A stretch of DNA of 6,582 nt from Lentimicrobiaceae bacterium (GTDB lineage: Bacteria > Bacteroidota > Bacteroidia > Bacteroidales > Lentimicrobiaceae): contig JAQVEI010000138.1 in assembly GCA_028697695.1 (NCBI GenBank), positions 1-6,582 of the forward strand, given 5' to 3'. A program made the position numbers and the translations under genes. Positions 1-5,879 of the stretch are shown in pieces. Numbering within the stretch: the stretch's first letter is position 1; each line of letters begins with the position of its first letter. The notes beneath the pieces were generated by a model, which worked only from the letters and a program-made list of their open reading frames with translations, searched no databases and had not been told where the DNA came from.

Positions 1-1
1 C

Positions 2-466
2 CTGACTTCAAAGCTGGATAATGAAGAAATTGCAGCCATAGTAGCTCACGAAATTGGACATTACCGCAAACGACACATCATTTATTCAATGATATTGTCG
101 ATTGTAAATATGGGGATCATGTTCTGGATATTCTCTCTGATTGTGGGCAGACCTGAAATTTACCATGCATTAGGCATAGAGGGCAAACCATTTTATATTG
201 GAATCATCATGTTCGGATTATTGTATTCTCCGGTGTCCATTACACTCTCCCTGGCTATGAACTATATTTCACGTCGTTTTGAGTTTCAGGCTGACGGCTA
301 TGCTGCATCATACCATTATGGCCAATCACTCAAATCTGCATTAAAAAAACTGGCATCTGATGATTTATCCGACCTTACTCCTCATCCGGCTTATGTATTT
401 GTGAATTATTCACATCCTTCTATGATTCAAAGGCTTAGTCATTTGGATGAGGCAGGTTTCAATTAA
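2..466 (+). CDS. M48 family zinc metalloprotease, Ste24/CAAX-protease type, 5'-truncated
   Basis: Membrane-embedded zinc endopeptidase of family M48, Ste24-like subgroup. Only the C-terminal 154 residues are in the window; the reading frame is open to the left edge, so the first in-frame ATG at 89 is internal. The HExxH zinc site reads HEIGH at 47-61, upstream of that ATG. The third zinc ligand is the glutamate of FEFQAD (codon 281-283), followed by the conserved aspartate (293-295). Two hydrophobic stretches lie between these motifs, as expected of the membrane helices in Ste24. The tail motif NYSHPSMIQRL matches the family's SHPxxxxRL signature. The eukaryotic homologue trims prenylated CAAX proteins. 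Bacteria lack that substrate, so the bacterial role is probably membrane-protein turnover or quality control (inference). The gene ends tail to tail with the TPR gene, one base apart. The family assignment is firm; the substrate is unknown. Confidence 0.93.
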   Translation: MTSKLDNEEIAAIVAHEIGHYRKRHIIYSMILSIVNMGIMFWIFSLIVGRPEIYHALGIEGKPFYIGIIMFGLLYSPVSITLSLAMNYISRRFEFQADGYAASYHYGQSLKSALKKLASDDLSDLTPHPAYVFVNYSHPSMIQRLSHLDEAGFN

Positions 467-467
467 T

Positions 468-902
468 TTAGGACTTAAACAGGTTAAGCGTGAAAAAGGT
501 AATGGTCGCCATGGCATCCAGCTTTCGGGCATTATAATAATCTTTGCCCGCATCCCAATGGTTCCCCAGCTTTTGGTTGGTGTAAGCACGATAAAGGTAA
601 GCACTCAGGTTGTTGCGATTCAATTCAAGACAAATTGTAAAATCCACTTTGGCACCGGTGAAATCTTTCAGCTTGAGTTTATTGTATCCCCGATGAAAGT
701 ATGCCTCTGTAAAAATGCTGTTGAGCATTACAGCCGTGTCACAATATTTTATTGCTTTTGAATAATTTTTCTGATTGGTAGCTTCAATGGCAGCTTTTAA
801 GTAGGAATTAGGGTTGCTTTGCGCGAAAATATATGTAGCAGGAAAAATCATCCAAACTATAAAAGTAATTCCGATTTTATTGAGTGAAATCTTGCTTTTC
901 AT
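468..902 (-). CDS. Small secreted tetratricopeptide-repeat protein
   Basis: A 144-residue protein of unknown specific role. Residues 1-27 look like a Sec signal peptide: a lysine-containing start, a hydrophobic core around 10-24, and a likely signal-peptidase I site after YIFA before QSN. There is no lipobox cysteine, so a soluble periplasmic location is likely. The rest is about three TPR units, roughly 31-64, 65-98 and 99-132. They show the usual TPR pattern, for example YSKAIKYCDTAVMLN and AYFHRGYNKLKLKDFTGAKVDF. TPRs mediate protein-protein binding, so an adaptor or scaffold role is plausible, but no partner is encoded next to it in an operon. The ATG at 902 is chosen because it gives the intact signal peptide. 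A purine-rich stretch lies upstream, but Bacteroidota rarely rely on Shine-Dalgarno pairing. The stop is one base from that of the convergent protease gene. Confidence 0.85.
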   Translation of the reverse strand: MKSKISLNKIGITFIVWMIFPATYIFAQSNPNSYLKAAIEATNQKNYSKAIKYCDTAVMLNSIFTEAYFHRGYNKLKLKDFTGAKVDFTICLELNRNNLSAYLYRAYTNQKLGNHWDAGKDYYNARKLDAMATITFFTLNLFKS

Positions 903-1091
903 GCAATTGTGTCTCTTCTTCTTATTTCGTGTTGGTTATACGGATCTTGTTAAACAAATGAGCGGTTTGTCAGTTTAATAAATTCGACGAAATGCTGCTT
1001 GTAAAGTTACACATGTTAATCTATAAAACAGTAAAATAATTGACCTGATTTGTTATTTTAAGCACATCCATCTCCCATAGATACCCCTGGA
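903..1091. promoter_or_regulatory. Divergent intergenic region between the TPR and penicillin-binding protein genes
   Basis: This 189-base AT-rich spacer must carry the start signals of both flanking genes, which diverge from it. On the minus strand, 1009-1002 reads TAACTTTA, a 7 of 8 match to the Bacteroidota -7 element TAnnTTTG. If used, it would give the TPR gene a leader of roughly 90 bases. No good -33 TTTG partner is seen. For the plus-strand gene I found no convincing -7 element. No hairpin terminator, tRNA or riboswitch-like structure was recognised. The region is called from gene arrangement more than from motifs. Confidence 0.35.
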
Positions 1092-3434
1092 ATGAAACCG
1101 GCATGGATTTATAAAGTCTGGAATATTTGCAAATATCTCTTCAAGCGTTTTATTGCTGTTTTTTTCGGTATGCCCCGTAGTGCCGTGCGTTTGTGGGAAA
1201 AACTTGTTGTGAGGCTTGCACAGGGGATATTGATTTTTTTGATGTTGGTGCTGGCCGTTGATTTTAACCTTTTCAATTTGTTTGGCCCATCGCCCGACCT
1301 CTTTGAACTGAAAAATCCGCGAAATGACAACAGTTCACGCCTTTACTCAGCCGATGGAAAACTCATAGGGCGTTATTACGTCGAAAACCGTTCTCCTCTG
1401 GAGGGCAATTCATTATCTCCGGTTTTAGTCCATGCGCTGTTGTCAGCAGAAGACATTCGTTTTTATCATCATCACGGTATTGACCTTAAAGCCACTGCTG
1501 CAGCATTTTACAGTACCCTTAGAGGCAATCAGCGGGGTGGCAGTACCATTACCCAGCAATTGATTAAAAATCTGTACAAAACACGTACAAGTGAAAAGAA
1601 AGGTATTTTGCAACAGGTACCTGGTCTTGGCATCCTCATTTCCAAAACCAAAGAATACATCAGCTCAATTAAAATGGAAACTTTGTTTTCAAAAGACCAA
1701 ATTCTCTCACTTTACCTTAATACCGTTGACTTTGGTAGCAATTCTTTTGGCATTGTTGCAGCTTCTGAAACATTTTTTAATAAGCATCATTCCAATTTGC
1801 TGACCCAGGAAGCAGCCCTGCTGGTGGGCTTGCTTAAGGCTCCAACCTATTACAGTCCGGTATTAAAACCACGCAATGCCTTAAAAAGACGCAATGATGT
1901 ACTCTTTCAAATGGCAAATTATGGTTTTATCAGTCAGCATGAATCCGATTCCCTGAGCAAACTGCCACTATCGCTAAAGTTTAACCAATACCTGCAGGAT
2001 GAGGATGCTGCTTATGTAAAAGCTGCCGTGGCTCATGAGTTAAAATCGTGGTGCAAGTCATCAGGCTATAATATTTACCGTGACGGATTAAAAATTTACA
2101 CTTCCATTGACCCGGAATTACAAAAGCAGGCGCGGGATGCCATGCATATTCATATGAAGTCATTACAGGAAAAATTTGACCTTCACTGGCAGGGTCGTCA
2201 ACCATGGGTAAATGCCCGCGGTGAAACCATTGAAGATTTTATTGAAACCCTGGCCCGGCAAACACCCGCTTATGCCACATGGTTAAAGCATTTCAACAAT
2301 AATCATGATTCTGCCATGAAAGCACTGAGCCTGCCACATAAAATGACACTGTTTTCATGGAGTGGGCAAAAGGATACCTTGCTTTCATCACTCGATTCCA
2401 TTGCATGGTATGCCCGTATTTTAAATTCCGGTATGGTAAGTATTGACCCAACCAACGGGCATATAAAAGCTTGGATAGGAGGCATTGATTACCGGTATTT
2501 CAAATATGACCACGTTAACCAGACACGCAGGCAGCCCGGTTCGCTGTTTAAGGCTTTTGTGTATGCTGCTGCTTTTGAAAAAGGATTGGGCCCATGTGAT
2601 CGCAGAATAGATAAACCATACAGAATTAACTACCTGGAGAATGGAGAAAAGAAAGTATGGGCTCCTCAAAACGCGAACTGGGTATTTAGTGGTAAGAGTT
2701 TGACGCTCAAAAGCGCATTCGCTCAGTCGATCAACTCTGTAGCAGTTCAGCTAACCGCCGAAATCGGCTGGGATAAAATAGCCGGGATAGCCAGACGTTT
2801 TGGCATACGTTCACCCTTAAAAAATGTGCCTTCCATAGGACTTGGTTCAAGTGAAGTTACTTTGCTTGAAATGGTGAATGCCTATGCAGCTTTGGCAAAC
2901 CGGGGTGAATTTAATCAAGCGGTGTTGGTTACCAAAATTACTACACACGATGATAAGGTCTTATACTTGCACAAGCCTCACAATCAAAGGGTTTTAAGTG
3001 AGAATGATGCTTTTTTGATGGAAATTATGCTCCGCTCCGGCTTAACCGAACCGGGCGGTACAACCCAGGGGCTATGGAGTTTTGACCTCTTTCGCTATCA
3101 GACTGACTTTGGTGGGAAAACCGGCACTTCCTCAAACTTCGCCGATGGGTGGTTTGTTGGCGTTACACCCCGTCTGGTAACCGGCATATGGGTAGGAGGG
3201 GAGTATCCAAGCGTTCACTTCCGAACCTCCCAAACCGGTGAAGCATTGCGAACAGCTCTTCCGCTATTCGGAATCTATATGCAGAGTGTAATGCAAAATG
3301 AAAACTTAAAAAAATACAGAGGCCGTTTTGCACCTCCTCCTCACGCTATTGACCGCCCTTATAAATGCTCATTTTTACCACCTCCAAACCCTGATTCCAC
3401 TATGGTTTCAGGCATCGCGCCAGCGAATAATTAA
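1092..3434 (+). CDS. Bifunctional class A penicillin-binding protein (PBP1A-like; glycosyltransferase GT51 plus transpeptidase)
   Basis: Polymerises lipid II into glycan strands and cross-links the stem peptides in the periplasm, anchored in the inner membrane. The 780 residues start with a basic, aromatic-rich cytoplasmic segment and a membrane helix at about 42-60. The GT51 domain shows EDIRFYHHHG (catalytic E120), GGSTITQQLIKN (149-160), SKTKE with the second glutamate E188, KDQILSLYLN (201-210) and AALLVGLLKAP (241-251). A long spacer at about 345-445, typical of Bacteroidota PBP1A, precedes the transpeptidase. That domain has SLFK (nucleophile S484, K487), SIN (546-548) and KTG (676-678). 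All catalytic residues are present, so the enzyme should be active and beta-lactam binding. A proline-rich tail (about 747-768) ends it. The ATG at 1092 is the first start before the membrane anchor. Family databases may name it mrcA or ponA. Its last 27 bases overlap the convergent permease gene. Confidence 0.97.
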   Translation: MKPAWIYKVWNICKYLFKRFIAVFFGMPRSAVRLWEKLVVRLAQGILIFLMLVLAVDFNLFNLFGPSPDLFELKNPRNDNSSRLYSADGKLIGRYYVENRSPLEGNSLSPVLVHALLSAEDIRFYHHHGIDLKATAAAFYSTLRGNQRGGSTITQQLIKNLYKTRTSEKKGILQQVPGLGILISKTKEYISSIKMETLFSKDQILSLYLNTVDFGSNSFGIVAASETFFNKHHSNLLTQEAALLVGLLKAPTYYSPVLKPRNALKRRNDVLFQMANYGFISQHESDSLSKLPLSLKFNQYLQDEDAAYVKAAVAHELKSWCKSSGYNIYRDGLKIYTSIDPELQKQARDAMHIHMKSLQEKFDLHWQGRQPWVNARGETIEDFIETLARQTPAYATWLKHFNNNHDSAMKALSLPHKMTLFSWSGQKDTLLSSLDSIAWYARILNSGMVSIDPTNGHIKAWIGGIDYRYFKYDHVNQTRRQPGSLFKAFVYAAAFEKGLGPCDRRIDKPYRINYLENGEKKVWAPQNANWVFSGKSLTLKSAFAQSINSVAVQLTAEIGWDKIAGIARRFGIRSPLKNVPSIGLGSSEVTLLEMVNAYAALANRGEFNQAVLVTKITTHDDKVLYLHKPHNQRVLSENDAFLMEIMLRSGLTEPGGTTQGLWSFDLFRYQTDFGGKTGTSSNFADGWFVGVTPRLVTGIWVGGEYPSVHFRTSQTGEALRTALPLFGIYMQSVMQNENLKKYRGRFAPPPHAIDRPYKCSFLPPPNPDSTMVSGIAPANN

Positions 3435-4232
3435 ATAAACAAGTACCGTAAACAGACAACAATAAAACAGGCAGGTGGCTACCGTTGAAATTTCAATTGT
3501 ATTTCTGAAGCTTAATCCCATTAAGGTAGTAATCTCGTTATTTGGCAATGGAATTAATGAACCAGCCGCGTTCAACGGAAGATAATCGCCACTGTCTCCG
3601 GGCATTAAAAATTTCAAAATACGCTCTCCAATCAGGCTGTATAAAACAAATGCTATGATTGCAATACCCGAACGCCTGAGCATAAAAGCAACCAACATGG
3701 CACAGCTAAGATAGGTAACCAGCTCAAGTAAATGGATAGGTAAAAACCATATTCCTTTGTTAATCAAGGAGATATTGTTTGTGCCTTGATGAATTGTTCC
3801 TAAAATAAAACCAGCAACACCTATCAGTAACACTATACCAAGAGATAACATAAATACCACAAGCAATTTTCCCGCTATAAAGTCTTTACGGCTCATTCCC
3901 GAAATTAGTTGTTGCCGCATAGTGAAAAATGAAAACTCATTGGTTATCAACAGTATAATCAATAAAGCGGGGAATATTTTGAAGTATGCGGCCACATAGG
4001 TAAAGTTTTGCCATATTGATTGCGGGTGGTAAAATGAAAGTCGCGCGAAGGGGGCAATGGCTGTATCGTTGCTTTGAATGGTTATGTTGGTTACAAAGCG
4101 TTGTGCAAAAATGTACACAAGCATTAGAATTACAATGTATGCCAGTGTAAGTATCTGAAATGAACGGTAATGTGAAATTTTTATCCATTCTGATTTCATT
4201 AGTACCAAAAACTTCTCTTTCATTGAATGCAT
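3408..4232 (-). CDS. ABC-2 type transporter permease
   Basis: Membrane subunit of an ABC exporter, 274 residues. Six hydrophobic helices can be placed at about 24-44, 77-97, 122-147, 164-185, 188-206 and 247-270. The extracytoplasmic loop between the first two is long, and the N-terminus is basic and cytoplasmic. NEFSFFTMRQQLISGMSRKDF (starting near residue 98) is the amphipathic segment after helix 2 that in ABC-2 permeases contacts the ATPase. The start at 4232 lies two bases after the ATPase stop, so the two genes are almost certainly co-transcribed and translationally coupled. An ATG three codons later (4223) is equally possible. The substrate cannot be read from the sequence. Related two-gene systems export lipids, peptides or antibiotics. 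The stop lies inside the 3' end of the penicillin-binding protein gene. Confidence 0.88.
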   Translation of the reverse strand: MHSMKEKFLVLMKSEWIKISHYRSFQILTLAYIVILMLVYIFAQRFVTNITIQSNDTAIAPFARLSFYHPQSIWQNFTYVAAYFKIFPALLIILLITNEFSFFTMRQQLISGMSRKDFIAGKLLVVFMLSLGIVLLIGVAGFILGTIHQGTNNISLINKGIWFLPIHLLELVTYLSCAMLVAFMLRRSGIAIIAFVLYSLIGERILKFLMPGDSGDYLPLNAAGSLIPLPNNEITTLMGLSFRNTIEISTVATCLFYCCLFTVLVYLIIRWRDA

Positions 4233-4234
4233 TT

Positions 4235-5185
4235 TTATTCGGTGGACTGCTGAAGTATCTCCAGGAAATTTTGTTCCAGACTTTGCTTATGAATGTTTAT
4301 ATAGGAACAGCTTAGGCCGTGTTGATGTAAAAACCGGTTTACTTCGGCGGCATCGATCTTCACATTCATTTTGAGTTCCAGTAAATGATTACTCACTTTA
4401 TGCGAGCTATACTCCGGGAGTGTCATTACAAGCCGCTCCAAAGTCTGCATGTCGTTTGCCGACAATTCCAGTGTCTCACCTCCGTTAAGCAGGTCGCCCA
4501 CTGCGCCACTGTATTTTTTCTTTCCCTTTTGAAGAATGGCAACATGGGTGCAGGTCTTTTGAACCTCATCAAGCAGGTGACTGGCCATAAGAACTGTGGT
4601 TCCTTTTGAGGCAATACCTGTAATTATATTCCGTATTTCAAAAATGCCCTCGGGGTCAAGTCCATTGGTGGGTTCATCCAGTATCAGCACTTCTGGATTT
4701 CCCAACAAGGCAGAAGCAAGCGCCAGGCGTTGTTTCATGCCGTAGGAAAAAGTTTGAACCTTATGGTTTCTGCGCTTGTAAAGGTCAACCATTTGAAGTG
4801 CCGGCTCCACCTCAATTTTATTTACGCCACGGGTTAAAGCAACGATTTCTAAATTGTTGGTTGCACTAAGATAGGGGTAGAAGCTGGGTCGTTCCAGCAA
4901 TGAGCCTATGCGTTTGTATGTTGTAGGCCTGGCCGGCTCACCAAACCAGTAATATTTGCCGCGGGATGGCTGCAATATACCTAATATCATACCTAAAGTA
5001 GTGGTTTTACCACTACCGTTTAACCCAAGCAATCCATAAACCTGCCCCTTTAAAATGCGAAGATCCAGATTGTCAACTGCCAAAATTCTTCCGTATTTTT
5101 TACCAAGTCCTTCCAGGCGAAGAATTTCCTCCGCTTGAAAACTTTGTCGCTCATTTATTGTAGCACTCGCTTGATTGGGCGTCAT
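4235..5185 (-). CDS. ABC transporter ATP-binding protein (CcmA/BcrA-like ABC-2 exporter ATPase)
   Basis: Cytoplasmic nucleotide-binding subunit that powers the permease encoded just downstream. From the ATG at 5185 it has 316 residues. It carries Walker A GLNGSGKT (about 54-61) and a Q-loop region IGSLLERPSFYPYLS (about 93-107). The ABC signature is FSYGMKQR (about 146-153), a common variant of LSGGQ in this group. Walker B is VLILDEP with D170 and catalytic E171, followed by D-loop GLDP and switch histidine H203 in MASHLLDE. An accessory domain of about 80 residues follows, as in ABC-2 drug and bacteriocin-resistance ATPases. The frame stays open upstream to 5368, but that extension of 61 codons lacks ABC-family features, covers the slyD promoter element and runs into slyD. 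The start at 5185 puts the domain onset (ILRLEGLGKKYG) near residue 21. The stop is two bases before the permease start. Confidence 0.95.
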   Translation of the reverse strand: MTPNQASATINERQSFQAEEILRLEGLGKKYGRILAVDNLDLRILKGQVYGLLGLNGSGKTTTLGMILGILQPSRGKYYWFGEPARPTTYKRIGSLLERPSFYPYLSATNNLEIVALTRGVNKIEVEPALQMVDLYKRRNHKVQTFSYGMKQRLALASALLGNPEVLILDEPTNGLDPEGIFEIRNIITGIASKGTTVLMASHLLDEVQKTCTHVAILQKGKKKYSGAVGDLLNGGETLELSANDMQTLERLVMTLPEYSSHKVSNHLLELKMNVKIDAAEVNRFLHQHGLSCSYINIHKQSLEQNFLEILQQSTE

Positions 5186-5235
5186 CCGGAGAATAATTTT
5201 GAGTTTTCCATTTTTTTTATCAACGGGGGAAATTA

Positions 5236-5243
5236 CAAAAATT
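5236..5243 (-). promoter_or_regulatory. Possible -7 promoter element of the ABC exporter operon
   Basis: Read on the minus strand, these bases are AATTTTTG, 7 of 8 matching the Bacteroidota -7 consensus TAnnTTTG. They would start transcription about 45 bases before the ATPase ATG at 5185. No matching -33 TTTG is seen at the expected spacing, and the surroundings are AT-rich, so a chance match is possible. Confidence 0.35.
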
Positions 5244-5275
5244 TGCTTAAATAAAAACTGCCCGGATAATAATAT

Positions 5276-5283
5276 TAACTTTG
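5276..5283 (+). promoter_or_regulatory. Likely -7 promoter element of slyD
   Basis: TAACTTTG followed by CAC is a perfect match to the TAnnTTTG element recognised by the primary sigma factor of Bacteroidota. It implies a start near 5290 and a leader of close to 60 bases before the slyD ATG at 5349. The weaker -33 TTTG is absent at the usual spacing of about 19-21 bases; the nearest TTTG (5242-5245) is too far away. It sits within 35 bases of the possible minus-strand promoter, so the two promoters would be back to back. Confidence 0.6.
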
Positions 5284-5348
5284 CACCTTTGCTCAACATT
5301 GTGGTAACCCTCCTTGTTGTATAATCATTAATCACTAATAATTCAAAA

Positions 5349-5855
5349 ATGACAATTTCAAAAAACAAAGTGGTTTCACTTACCTATGAACTTAAACTTG
5401 ACAACAACCAGGGTCAGGTAATCGATAAAGCTGATAAAGAGCAACCGCTCGTCTTTTTATTTGGCGCCGGAAACCTGCTGCCTAAGTTCGAAACAAACAT
5501 AGAGTCGCTCAATGTGAATGATAATTTTGAATTTACACTTAGCTCTGATGATGGTTATGGTGAGGTAAATACACAGGCTGTAATTGATCTACCCATTGAT
5601 ATTTTTAAAGTAGATGGCGAAATAGATGAACAAATGCTTCAGGTTGGTAATTACATTCCTATGCAGGACGATGAAGGTAATCCCCTCGAAGGCAAGGTGG
5701 TTGAAGTTGGTGAGAGCCAGGTAAAGATGGATTTTAATCATCCTTTGGCAGGAAAAGTACTCCATTTCACCGGAAAAGTTATTGATGTGCGCGATGCAAC
5801 GGAAGAGGAAATAAGCCATGGGCATGTTCATGGGGCCCACGGTCATCAGCACTAA
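5349..5855 (+). CDS. slyD: FKBP-type peptidyl-prolyl cis-trans isomerase, SlyD-like
   Basis: Cytoplasmic prolyl isomerase and folding chaperone of 168 residues. The FKBP fold is split: residues about 1-70 (VSLTYELKLDNNQGQVIDKA, FLFGAGNLLPKFE) and about 128-150 (DFNHPLAGKVLHFTGKV). Between them lies the insert-in-flap chaperone domain (about 72-127, from YGEVNTQAVIDLP to VEVGESQVKM). The stretch NHPLAGKVLHF followed by DATEEEISHGHVHG is a hallmark of SlyD. The tail from residue 157 has six histidines in twelve residues and probably binds nickel or other divalent metals, as in E. coli SlyD, which helps deliver nickel to hydrogenase. No nickel enzyme is visible here, so the metal role is inference. 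The gene diverges from the ABC operon and has its own promoter element. It converges on the methyltransferase gene with 24 bases between stops. Confidence 0.95.
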   Translation: MTISKNKVVSLTYELKLDNNQGQVIDKADKEQPLVFLFGAGNLLPKFETNIESLNVNDNFEFTLSSDDGYGEVNTQAVIDLPIDIFKVDGEIDEQMLQVGNYIPMQDDEGNPLEGKVVEVGESQVKMDFNHPLAGKVLHFTGKVIDVRDATEEEISHGHVHGAHGHQH

Positions 5856-5879
5856 AAATATTATGTAACCGGCTGTTTA

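Noticed and set aside
474..488. Small hairpin CTTAA-ACAGG-TTAAG near the protease/TPR junction
   Set aside because: The stem has five mostly A-T pairs and no T tract, and it lies within the TPR coding sequence; too weak to call a terminator.
447..761. Open frame of 104 codons on the plus strand
   Set aside because: It is antisense to the TPR gene, starts inside the end of the protease gene, and its translation has no recognisable domain.
4998..5016. Perfect 8-base inverted repeat with a 3-base loop, GTAGTGGT-TTT-ACCACTAC
   Set aside because: It falls exactly on the Walker A codons (GSGKTTT on the minus strand). Glycine/serine and threonine codons are self-complementary there, so coding explains it.
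5186..5368. N-terminal extension of 61 codons on the ABC ATPase
   Set aside because: No ABC-family residues are encoded, it contains the slyD promoter element and it overlaps the slyD start; the ATG at 5185 fits the family better.
5817..5848. Repeated CATG/GGGC-like words and short inverted repeats at the end of slyD
   Set aside because: They are produced by the repeated His-Gly codons of the histidine-rich tail.
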